51,663 nt of DNA, taken from positions 1 to 51,663 of IMG/VR virus record IMGVR_UViG_3300050821_016825. The stretch is one strand, 5' to 3'. Shown here one piece after another: positions 45,032 through 51,321 of the stretch (its first letter is position 1; every line of letters begins with the position of its first letter). The notes under the pieces were generated by a model. The model searched no databases and was not told the origin of the DNA. It saw only the letters and a program-made list of their open reading frames with translations. Source of the stretch: a virus. The translations under genes were made by a program, and so were the position numbers.

Positions 45032-45037
45032 GGAAGG

Positions 45038-45069
45038 ATGATACTCGCAAGTGCTTACAATGCAAGCAC
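45038..45069 (-). promoter_or_regulatory. Promoter with palindromic operator of the RHH operon
   Basis: TTGCAT (45060-45065), 16 bases, TATCAT (45038-45043), six bases (CCTTCC), ATG. The palindrome GTGCTTGCATTGTAAGCAC (45051-45069) covers the -35 box and the spacer next to it, a typical repressor site. Confidence 0.6.
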
Positions 45070-45309
45070 GAAGTCAAGCCCATGTTCTTGCGCCCTGTGC
45101 GTACACGGGTATCCTGCCCGCAGTTCATTCGATTATCGAGAGAGGGCGTGGCGAGAGCCAGTTCTGAGTTCGTTTGCGCTACTAACGACTGTCCAGAGCG
45201 TTTGATCACCTCCTGGACGAGTTCCAGCAGACGGGTCGCTCCCGCGTTTTCTAATCTGCTGCACAAGACATGCCGCCCTCTCCCGGTGATCCTTCCCTTC
45301 CTTTCCAGC

Positions 45310-45486
45310 ATGACCACCGAATCTCTCCTCCAGCAGTGGACTGCCCGTCGCCTCGAGCGCCTCAAGAGTGAAGGCAAGGTGTGTCGTCACTGCGGCTCGG
45401 AGGACGGCAGCCGCGTGCGCGTGGTCAACGGCACCTGCACAATGTGCAGGACACACGTTCGTCCTTCCTCCGGTCCCCTTCTCTAG
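45310..45486 (+). CDS. Small zinc-binding protein (58 aa)
   Basis: MTTESLLQQWTARRLERLKS then VCRHCGSEDGSRVRVVNGTC with TMCR: two Cys pairs for one zinc. Start preceded by CCTTCCCTTCCTTTCCAGC. The 278 bases before it (45032-45309) hold the divergent promoter of the RHH gene and no clear gene. Unknown function. Confidence 0.6.
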   Translation: MTTESLLQQWTARRLERLKSEGKVCRHCGSEDGSRVRVVNGTCTMCRTHVRPSSGPLL

Positions 45487-45532
45487 TCCCCAGGTTCTTC
45501 TCTATACTTCTCATTCTTTCCCCCACATCTCC

Positions 45533-46306
45533 ATGAAGTCCTCTCATCTCTTCGTCGCCTGCTCGCTCGCTGTCTTGCTCGCGTACCCCCTCCTCTCCTC
45601 GGCAAGCCCGGTCAACGATCACGGCAACGACTGTGACCCGTCGCATCAGCATTTGCCCGCGCACTGTCTCACCAGCTCGTCCTCTTCCCCACAGTCCTCA
45701 TCGGAAAGCTCTGCACCATCATCGGCCTCCTCCTCATCTGCTTCGAGTTTTTCCTCGGAAGAATCCAGTTCAACCGTGACATCCGATTCATCATCCTCGT
45801 CATCGGAGCAATCTTCTTCTTCGTCGGACAGTTCAGTTAGTTCTTCCCAATCCTCCTCATCGGAAACCTCTTCCACATCATCGGCATCATCGGAGTTGTC
45901 TTCATCGTCAGTGGCTACGTCCAGTTCTACATCTTCGGAGTCCAGTCAGCAGTCACCTTCATCGGAGACTTCCTCTGCCTCGTCTATCTCATCGGAGACA
46001 TCTTCCTCTTCTACCGCAAGCAGCGAGCCCGCGCCACCCTCTAGCAACAACGGAGTCGGTGCGGGAGCAGAAGGCGGAGTCGAGAACAATCGCGGCAATG
46101 GTCAGGGGTCCGGCGGCTGCCGACACGGTCAGCCCGGCTGCGACAACAAGGGCCAGGGGCGCGTGAACAACCCGCACGTCGCGTCCGGATCGCTCGTCAC
46201 GCCTGCGAAGCCGTCAGACACGCACTATTGCTCCTTCGTTGAGTTGCTGCACTTCATCAAGAGCTCCTGCTGGAAGCACGTAACTTCACACGGCCTCCTT
46301 CCCTGA
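45533..46306 (+). CDS. Secreted serine-rich protein (257 aa)
   Basis: Signal peptide: MKSSHLFVACSLAVLLAYPL, cleavage likely after the Ala-Ser near residue 25. About residues 50-170 are low-complexity Ser with spaced Glu, Thr, Ala and Val (SSSSEQSSSSSDSSVSSSQ). The mature ends carry Cys pairs (NDCDPSHQHLPAHC; GGCRHGQPGCDNKGQG; YCSFVELLHFIKSSCW) that could form disulphides. TATACT stands 25 bases before the ATG. Could be a host-surface or superinfection factor; no family recognised. Confidence 0.7.
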   Translation: MKSSHLFVACSLAVLLAYPLLSSASPVNDHGNDCDPSHQHLPAHCLTSSSSSPQSSSESSAPSSASSSSASSFSSEESSSTVTSDSSSSSSEQSSSSSDSSVSSSQSSSSETSSTSSASSELSSSSVATSSSTSSESSQQSPSSETSSASSISSETSSSSTASSEPAPPSSNNGVGAGAEGGVENNRGNGQGSGGCRHGQPGCDNKGQGRVNNPHVASGSLVTPAKPSDTHYCSFVELLHFIKSSCWKHVTSHGLLP

Positions 46307-46325
46307 TTTGCTCTCCTTCCCTTTC

Positions 46326-46775
46326 ATGACCATGACCAAGAAACGCAAAGCAAAGGCCGAGCCAGGATTCACGATCGGGACGGGAACGAAAATGCAAGGG
46401 CGAGATCATCATGGCTCATTAAAGATTGTGCAGGAAGTTTATCATGGCTCCGTGAAGCGCCCGAGCAAGAAACGAGGACAGCAAACAGGATTCACGCCTG
46501 AATTCGTGTGGGTGAAGGGGAAGAACGATCCCCCGCCTTTTGCGGAGTCCCCTGCGGGAGAATGGCGCAGCCTGAATCCTGAGCACTTCAGTCGGATCGT
46601 CATCTTCCTCACAGAAGCACAGCGCCGAAATAAGAAATTGGTGAAGAAACGCATCAAAGAAATGCAGCAGTACATGACCTGCTATTACGGCTATCCGAAA
46701 GACGCAGAGGTGGAAATCGGTGATCCTAAGAGAGGAGTCAAAATCTATTCCCCTTCAAACCATGACAACCAATAA
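46326..46775 (+). CDS. Basic hypothetical protein (149 aa)
   Basis: MTMTKKRKAKAEPGFTIGTG, VKRPSKKRGQQTGFTPEFVW, FLTEAQRRNKKLVKKRIKEM. Lysine-rich with a mid part that could be a small domain. No family recognised. Its last codons form a C/T-rich tract before the overlapping start at 46762. Confidence 0.6.
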   Translation: MTMTKKRKAKAEPGFTIGTGTKMQGRDHHGSLKIVQEVYHGSVKRPSKKRGQQTGFTPEFVWVKGKNDPPPFAESPAGEWRSLNPEHFSRIVIFLTEAQRRNKKLVKKRIKEMQQYMTCYYGYPKDAEVEIGDPKRGVKIYSPSNHDNQ

Positions 46776-46971
46776 GGTCCTCCTCAGGCTCCTCCACTGG
46801 CTGGACCGGGACGGTGCCCGCAACCAGGAGCAGTTCCATCAGAGGCTGCGCGCAGACCCGCAGAGAGAATATCAGGTGCAGAAGGTGCGACGGTTCATCA
46901 TGGACCACGAAGGCGACGAGGAACGGGCGGCACTGGAGATCGTGGAGCATTTATTTCCTTCAAAACCATGA
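46762..46971 (+). CDS. Small helical protein (69 aa)
   Basis: MTTNKVLLRLLHWLDRDGAR then REYQVQKVRRFIMDHEGDEE. Start at 46762 is preceded by TATTCCCCTTCAAACC and overlaps the previous gene by 14 bases. Unknown function. Confidence 0.55.
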   Translation: MTTNKVLLRLLHWLDRDGARNQEQFHQRLRADPQREYQVQKVRRFIMDHEGDEERAALEIVEHLFPSKP

Positions 46972-47114
46972 ACACCTCTTCTGTTCCCACTGGCCCCCAC
47001 GATCTGAGTAATGATCCCTTGATTTATGCTGCCATTGAGTTTTGCCACAGCAGAGAGCAGGAGCTACAGGAGGAGATCGACCGTGCCCTCTCCGCTCTCC
47101 GCTCCCGCCTATGA
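46968..47114 (+). CDS. Small acidic helical protein (48 aa)
   Basis: MNTSSVPTGPHDLSNDPLIY followed by EFCHSREQELQEEIDRALSA. ATGA overlaps on both sides (46968 and 47111) and pyrimidine-rich codons before the next ATG. Unknown function. Confidence 0.5.
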   Translation: MNTSSVPTGPHDLSNDPLIYAAIEFCHSREQELQEEIDRALSALRSRL

Positions 47115-47551
47115 CGCCCGACGCCGCCCTCATCCTCAAGGCCCTGAAACTCTGCGTGGAAGCCCACGACGGGCAAACAGACCGGGACGGCTTGCCTCAC
47201 GCACTCCACTCGATCCGCGTGGCGGAGAAGCAGACGACCTCCCTGCGCGTGGTCATCGCGATGCTCCACGACGTCCTGGAGGACACCGACGTGCCCCCGG
47301 AACGCATCCTGACCGAATTTGGAGAGACAGTCGCCGTTGCTGTCGCCGTCCTCACCCGCGGGAAGGACGAGCCCTGGAACGCCTACGTCCAGCGCGTGTG
47401 CCGGAACGAGGACGCCATGTGGGTGAAGAAGGCCGACATTGAGGACAACACCCGCGTCGAGCGCATGGACCTGAAAGCGGCTGCCAGGATGCCGATGTAC
47501 AAGGAGGCCCACGCCCTGATCGTCAAGTCCCTTGCTGGCCTCCACCCGTGA
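47111..47551 (+). CDS. HD-domain hydrolase, (p)ppGpp hydrolase-like (146 aa)
   Basis: The order VEAHDGQTDRDGLPHALHSI, VVIAMLHDVLEDTDVPPERI and KKADIEDNTRVERM follows the RelA/SpoT hydrolase (MESH1-type) core: His19, His33, His53-Asp54 and the D-x-x-DN block. Such enzymes remove 3'-pyrophosphate from (p)ppGpp, so the phage may blunt the host stringent response. Residues look complete, but substrate is inferred. Confidence 0.75.
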   Translation: MTPDAALILKALKLCVEAHDGQTDRDGLPHALHSIRVAEKQTTSLRVVIAMLHDVLEDTDVPPERILTEFGETVAVAVAVLTRGKDEPWNAYVQRVCRNEDAMWVKKADIEDNTRVERMDLKAAARMPMYKEAHALIVKSLAGLHP

Positions 47552-47603
47552 GGCGATTCTGATTAGGTAGGTCCTTCACAGCATCGCACCGAATATCAAG
47601 ATG

Positions 47604-47723
47604 CCCGGCGTGGCAGAGTGGTCTAATGCAGCCGGGGAGAAGATAGCCCAGCAACACGGCGAGATTGGCCAACCAGATTGTTGCCTCCTACGACCTCCGC
47701 AAGTTCAAATCTTGCCGCCGGGC
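47604..47723 (+). tRNA. tRNA-like gene, anticodon not resolvable (120 nt)
   Basis: Acceptor stem CCCGGCG/CGCCGGG (47604-47610 with 47716-47722, plus an extra G-C pair outside), T8, a 3-bp D-stem GCA/TGC with loop GAGTGGTCTAA, and a perfect T-arm GCAAG-TTCAAAT-CTTGC (47699-47715). Between D-arm and T-arm are 68 bases, about twice what even a long-variable-arm tRNA needs. GCCG/CGGC (47631-47634, 47657-47660) could be an anticodon stem with 22 bases inside, and GCAACA/TGTTGC (47651-47656, 47679-47684) is a competing hairpin. No CCA is encoded. Either a tRNA with an intron-like insert or a degenerate tRNA. Confidence 0.55.
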
Positions 47724-47874
47724 ATCCTGGTCTTTGGAACAAAAAGGACGCGCCTCTCCCGTAAAGCCCTCTCCGATCAGGAGGGCAGGGGAGGTAGGTG
47801 ACAGACTTGCCCGCTCCCAGCCCCGAGGGCCCCAAAACAAGGCCCCATCGCTCTTCCTGCGCACTCCTTGCTAC

Positions 47875-47903
47875 TTGCGCTCGAAGCCAATTTCCCCTAT
47901 AAT
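47875..47903 (+). promoter_or_regulatory. Promoter TTGCGC-17-TATAAT
   Basis: TTGCGC (47875-47880), 17 bases, TATAAT (47898-47903), 36 bases before the ATG at 47940. The interval 47724-47874 holds a short hairpin GCCCTC...GAGGGC near 47769-47787 and no gene. Confidence 0.75.
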
Positions 47904-47939
47904 GTAGGCACAAATCCAAATTCATTCCCCACTTCTTAT

Positions 47940-48071
47940 ATGTTTAACTCTCGCTACCTCCATCCCCGCATGGAGAAAGTCATTCTCTCTGTCGGCCCCG
48001 TGGCCCTGCTGTTCCTCGTCGGCTGGCTCTTCGGCATCGCTGGTGTCCTGGTGTACGGCGTTTCCAGATAG
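47940..48071 (+). CDS. Small membrane protein (43 aa)
   Basis: MFNSRYLHPRMEKVILSVGP then VALLFLVGWLFGIAGVLVYG: short basic N-terminus and one strong membrane helix. Directly behind a good promoter with a C/T-rich leader (CATTCCCCACTTCTTAT). Possible lysis or membrane-modulating peptide. Confidence 0.55.
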   Translation: MFNSRYLHPRMEKVILSVGPVALLFLVGWLFGIAGVLVYGVSR

Positions 48072-48090
48072 TATCCTTCCCCTTCCCTCC

Positions 48091-48585
48091 ATGAAGTTGA
48101 TACCACTCACGCGAGGAAAAACCGCTATGATCGATGACGTTGATTTCCCCTTGGTAAGCCCATACACCTGGCATGCCCACCCCGGCCGAAAGCATTGGTA
48201 TGCTGCCACTACCGTGAAATATCCAGATGGTCGATATGCTCTTTTGCTCATGCATCGTTTGATACTTGGAGCGAGATCCGGGCAAATCGTCGATCATGCG
48301 AATTACAATGGACTGGATAACCAGCGATCGAACCTCCGATTCTGTACCGAAAGTCAGAATCGCTATAACTGCACATATCGAAAGAGAGGCAGGCCTGATT
48401 CCTCACGATACAAAGGCGTGTATTGGGACAAACAGAAGAAAAAATGGCGTGCAGAGATCTGTGCCAAAGGCAAGAAAATTAGGATCGGAGCTTTTTCTAC
48501 CGAGAAGGATGCTGCCCTCGCCTACGATAACGCTCTTTATAGAATCGCTGGTCCTTTCGCTCGTCCCAATTTTCCCAAAAATTAA
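48091..48585 (+). CDS. HNH homing endonuclease with AP2 domain (164 aa)
   Basis: IPLTRGKTAMIDDVDFPLVS, LLMHRLILGARSGQIVDHAN with LDNQRSNLRFCTESQN as the HNH core, then SSRYKGVYWDKQKKKWRAEI as the AP2 DNA-binding part, ending AGPFARPNFPKN. Core residues (V-D-H-x-N, D-N-x-R-S-N-L-R) are intact, unlike the relative at 18183. Clearly AT-richer than the neighbouring genes, indicating a recent arrival. Start at 48091 follows CCTTCCCCTTCCCTCC. Confidence 0.9.
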   Translation: MKLIPLTRGKTAMIDDVDFPLVSPYTWHAHPGRKHWYAATTVKYPDGRYALLLMHRLILGARSGQIVDHANYNGLDNQRSNLRFCTESQNRYNCTYRKRGRPDSSRYKGVYWDKQKKKWRAEICAKGKKIRIGAFSTEKDAALAYDNALYRIAGPFARPNFPKN

Positions 48586-48609
48586 CATACTTCCCCTTCT
48601 CTCTTCCTT

Positions 48610-48696
48610 ATGAAACGCCTGCTTCTTGTCGTCATCTTCCTTGGTTGGCTCTGTTGCGGCGCTCTCATCCTCCTGGCCCTCAAATACGGTCTCTGA
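48610..48696 (+). CDS. 28-aa single-helix membrane peptide
   Basis: MKRLLLVVIFLGWLCCGALI then LLALKYGL. Two N-terminal basic residues, one membrane helix. Preceded by ACTTCCCCTTCTCTCTTCCTT. The first three residues MKR equal those of the lipoprotein gene that follows. Too small for family assignment. Confidence 0.45.
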   Translation: MKRLLLVVIFLGWLCCGALILLALKYGL

Positions 48697-48714
48697 TTTC
48701 CTTCCCCCCTCCTC

Positions 48715-49134
48715 ATGAAACGCCTATCCCTCATCATCGGTCTCCTGCTGCTCACGGGCTGCACGGCCCACGCCCAGGTCAGTTCCTGGGGCACGCACTA
48801 CGTCACCAACAACGCCAAGGTCACCCAGATCGAAACTACTCTTCGCGACTGCGCCCAGAAGGCAATCGACACGAACTACTACGGCCTCGACCGCACCCGG
48901 GTCGAGATTCAGGGCTGCTATGAGGCGTACACAGGGTCCAGCACGGTCCACGGGACGGACACCTACTACTTCTGGACTGGCCAGGAGAAGGACGGCGACA
49001 GCCCCTATCAGGATTTCTCCGTTTGCATCTTCCAGCGATCCATGGGCCCCTGGGAGTTCGGCCCCGACGACACGACGTACACCTACCGGGCGCAGATCAG
49101 GCAGTGTCTGGCCCTCTTCCCCGCGAAGTACTGA
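48715..49134 (+). CDS. Putative lipoprotein (139 aa)
   Basis: Signal MKRLSLIIGLLLLTGCTAHA with the lipobox L-T-G-C, giving a lipidated Cys16. The mature part has four more Cys (RDCAQKA, QGCYEAY, SVCIFQ, RQCLALF), likely disulphides, and a Tyr-rich centre. Exported phage lipoproteins often prevent superinfection; this is inference. Start preceded by CCTTCCCCCCTCCTC. Confidence 0.65.
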   Translation: MKRLSLIIGLLLLTGCTAHAQVSSWGTHYVTNNAKVTQIETTLRDCAQKAIDTNYYGLDRTRVEIQGCYEAYTGSSTVHGTDTYYFWTGQEKDGDSPYQDFSVCIFQRSMGPWEFGPDDTTYTYRAQIRQCLALFPAKY

Positions 49135-49207
49135 AACTCAGCCCCTGGCAAGTGCCTCCGGCCACTCGCTCCTTCATACTGACACCCACATCCTTCCCCC
49201 ATCCCCC

Positions 49208-49939
49208 ATGCGTACCTTGCTCAATAAGGTCCTGTGGTCCATCCTGCGCTCCAAGCCCTTTCACTACGCTGTCGTTATTGCATGCTTCCTGGTCGTCCTG
49301 CGCATGCGCGTTCTCATTGTCCAGGCCAAGTCCTTTCACGTTGGCCAGCTCCCCCAGCGGGAGATCAGCCTCTCGAAGCAGATCGCAGCGAGGCGTAAGG
49401 CGGAGGCCCTGGCCGCCTCCAAGGGCTACTGGCAGCTCCCCGGCGGCAACCCCCACCAGAACAAGGTCTTGAAGCTCTATCAGGACGCCCTGAAAGCAAA
49501 GGGCGTCACGGACCAGGAGGCCCTTCACTACGGGGCCGCCGTCCTCATCTCGGAGAACGAGCCGTTGACCCTCGACCGGCTCGGCGACTCCGGGCACGCC
49601 TTCGGCATCTGCCAGAAGTCCGTGCGGCCGCAGTACGCCAAGGACTTCCTCAAGAAGCACCCCGAGTGGAAGACCGTCGAGAAACAGATCGACTTCTGCA
49701 CTCAGCGGTTCGCGGACGCCTGGGCACGGTTCAAGTCTCTTACGGCCCCGCACCGCATCGTCACCCCCAAGAAGGAGGTGGTGCTCGTGCCCGAGGGCGT
49801 GTTCCGCGCCGCCGTGGAGAACAACTGCCCGGCCTGCTCGCGGGCTGGGGTGGACTCCACCAGAGCAAATCACAAGCCGCTCGTCCCCAGTTACTTCAAC
49901 CGGGTCCACATCGCCGCCGCCAAACTTTTTCCTCTCTGA
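49208..49939 (+). CDS. Lysozyme/transglycosylase-like protein with N-terminal membrane helix (243 aa)
   Basis: One membrane helix at about 17-38 (FHYAVVIACFLVVLRMRVLI), as in signal-anchor endolysins. The soluble domain has ALHYGAAVLISENEPLTLDR and LGDSGHAFGICQKS, comparable to the E-x..G..S-x-G-x-x-Q core of lytic transglycosylases and lysozymes, with a Glu in SENEP as candidate catalytic residue. A Cys pair (NNCPACSRAG) near the C-terminus. Located with small membrane proteins, as in a lysis cassette. Assignment moderate. Confidence 0.55.
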   Translation: MRTLLNKVLWSILRSKPFHYAVVIACFLVVLRMRVLIVQAKSFHVGQLPQREISLSKQIAARRKAEALAASKGYWQLPGGNPHQNKVLKLYQDALKAKGVTDQEALHYGAAVLISENEPLTLDRLGDSGHAFGICQKSVRPQYAKDFLKKHPEWKTVEKQIDFCTQRFADAWARFKSLTAPHRIVTPKKEVVLVPEGVFRAAVENNCPACSRAGVDSTRANHKPLVPSYFNRVHIAAAKLFPL

Positions 49940-49942
49940 CCC

Positions 49943-50152
49943 ATGCCTTACCGATCCTTCGCCCTCATCGCCATCCTCACTGCCCTCTTCCTGTCCCTCA
50001 TCTTCCTCTTCCCGCCCCGATATGAGACAATTGAGAAGATGCACAGAACGAACCAGGCCATCGAGAAACTCGTGGAACAATACAAGGCGAGCCACCCCGC
50101 CAGTGACCACAATTCCTCGAAAGCGCAAGCCATCCTCACCTCGCCCACTTGA
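49943..50152 (+). CDS. Membrane-anchored protein, spanin- or holin-like position (69 aa)
   Basis: N-terminal helix SFALIAILTALFLSLIFLF (5-23), then a periplasmic helical part (YETIEKMHRTNQAIEKLVEQ). The type II anchor with a coiled part resembles Rz-type inner-membrane spanins, only shorter. It follows the lysozyme-like gene by 3 bases, so it belongs to the same cassette. Role inferred. Confidence 0.5.
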   Translation: MPYRSFALIAILTALFLSLIFLFPPRYETIEKMHRTNQAIEKLVEQYKASHPASDHNSSKAQAILTSPT

Positions 50153-50206
50153 CTTCCTTACGCCGCTGGCATTACTATCGCCTCATCTTCTTCCCCCCCT
50201 ACCCGT

Positions 50207-50569
50207 ATGAACAAGATCATCACCTCCTCGATCGTCGCCCTGTCCCTGGGCATGATCGCCCCGGCCCAGGCGGCCTCGTTCCACTCGGTCGATTACTTCG
50301 ACCAGGTGCGCGCCTCGTTCAACGTCAACCACGAGACGATCACGGCGTCGGTCCTGAACAAAGACATCGTCCCCGACGTCTCGCGCGTGCAGACCGTCGT
50401 CGATCACGGTATCAGGAAGATCCCGGTCGAGAGCTTCCAGGCCAACATGACGGCCGTGTCCCGTCACTGTCAAATTGCTCAGACGCTCAGCGGCCTGGAG
50501 GTGTCGGGCTGCATCTACAAGGCAGTGCCAGTCGTGTACCCGTCGCCCTCGACGTCCAACGCACTCTGA
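50207..50569 (+). CDS. Secreted protein (120 aa)
   Basis: Sec signal MNKIITSSIVALSLGMIAPA followed by QAA; mature protein is 97 residues with two Cys (RHCQIAQ and SGCIYKA) that may form one disulphide. No family recognised. Last gene before the terminator at 50589. Confidence 0.6.
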   Translation: MNKIITSSIVALSLGMIAPAQAASFHSVDYFDQVRASFNVNHETITASVLNKDIVPDVSRVQTVVDHGIRKIPVESFQANMTAVSRHCQIAQTLSGLEVSGCIYKAVPVVYPSPSTSNAL

Positions 50570-50588
50570 ATCATCCACATCAGCGGCA

Positions 50589-50619
50589 AGCCCTCCCTAC
50601 AAGGCGGAGGGCTTTTTTT
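50589..50619 (+). terminator. Intrinsic terminator
   Basis: AGCCCTCC/GGAGGGCT 8-bp stem with a nine-base loop, then TTTTTTT. Ends the rightward 48-50.6 kb transcript. Confidence 0.9.
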
Positions 50620-50632
50620 GATCTCAGATTGC

Positions 50633-50779
50633 TCATCGTTTCGCTGGCCTCAACTGCTTCACGGCGAACCGGATGAAGGGGGAGAGTTGATCGTAGCCAT
50701 AGGACTGCATCTTGGCCTCGAACTCGGCTCGGTCTTGTTCGGAGAGACGGATGGTCGTGTTGTGCTTGGGTGACTTCAT
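50633..50779 (-). CDS. Ribbon-helix-helix regulator (48 aa)
   Basis: MKSPKHNTTIRLSEQDRAEF then EAKMQSYGYDQLSPFIRFAV: the T-T-I-R-L strand followed by two helices is a typical CopG/Arc/MetJ-type ribbon-helix-helix. Alone and leftward, between two rightward blocks, with its own promoter next to that of the divergent small membrane gene. It probably regulates both. Confidence 0.7.
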   Translation of the reverse strand: MKSPKHNTTIRLSEQDRAEFEAKMQSYGYDQLSPFIRFAVKQLRPAKR

Positions 50780-50786
50780 GGGCGTC

Positions 50787-50815
50787 AATCTACACCTCGG
50801 CCGCGCACGCCGCAA
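50787..50815 (-). promoter_or_regulatory. Promoter TTGCGG-17-TAGATT, leaderless spacing
   Basis: TTGCGG (50810-50815), 17 bases, TAGATT (50787-50792), seven bases (GACGCCC), ATG at 50779. Confidence 0.55.
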
Positions 50816-50852
50816 GTCGTTGAATCGGCTTGACAGAAAGTGCTATTTCCTC

Positions 50853-50881
50853 TTGCGCGTTCACGCCGCTGGTAATACACT
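50853..50881 (+). promoter_or_regulatory. Promoter TTGCGC-17-TACACT
   Basis: TTGCGC (50853-50858), 17 bases, TACACT (50876-50881), 25 bases before the ATG at 50907 with a C/T-rich leader. The same TTGCGC -35 occurs at 47875. Confidence 0.6.
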
Positions 50882-50906
50882 TCGCCCAGTCACTTACCTC
50901 CTCTTT

Positions 50907-50996
50907 ATGCACCGCCCCAACCGCCTCCTCCGCGTTCTCTACACCGCCCTCTGCCTCTTCGGGTTTGCTCTGGCAGGGTTGATCATCTTCCGCTGA
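50907..50996 (+). CDS. 29-aa single-helix membrane peptide
   Basis: MHRPNRLLRVLYTALCLFGF then ALAGLIIFR. Basic N-terminus, one membrane helix. Own promoter and CACTTACCTCCTCTTT leader. Unknown role. Confidence 0.45.
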   Translation: MHRPNRLLRVLYTALCLFGFALAGLIIFR

Positions 50997-51015
50997 TTCT
51001 TTCCCCCTTCCTCCC

Positions 51016-51303
51016 ATGTCGAACACAGCCGTCGTCGTCCCCGCTCAGAACGTCCAGGGCAACATCTCCACCTGTCAGATACTCAATCAGCAGGTCCGGA
51101 TGGACATCGCTCATTGGTACTCCTTCACGGAACTCGATCACTACGAGTCCTTCAACACCTGCACGGGCCAGATCGTGGCCGAGTATGACGTCCCCAGCCT
51201 GACTCTCCTCTGGGGCATTCCTCTTCTCCTGTTCGTCGTGATTCTGACTGCCTTTGTTGCCATCGCGCTATCCGGCAAACTGGCCAGTTGGCTCGATTCC
51301 TGA
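51016..51303 (+). CDS. C-terminally anchored membrane protein (95 aa)
   Basis: Soluble N-terminal 65 residues (VQGNISTCQILNQQVRMDIA, WYSFTELDHYESFNTCTGQI), then one membrane helix (SLTLLWGIPLLLFVVILTAF, about 62-85). Two Cys may pair. No signal peptide at the N-terminus. Start preceded by CTTTCCCCCTTCCTCCC. Unknown function. Confidence 0.55.
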   Translation: MSNTAVVVPAQNVQGNISTCQILNQQVRMDIAHWYSFTELDHYESFNTCTGQIVAEYDVPSLTLLWGIPLLLFVVILTAFVAIALSGKLASWLDS

Positions 51304-51321
51304 TCTCTTACCCTCTTCACC

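Noticed and set aside
45082-45309. N-terminal extension of the small zinc protein at 45310
   Set aside because: Ser/Arg-rich without pattern; the ATG at 45310 has the typical C/T-rich leader.
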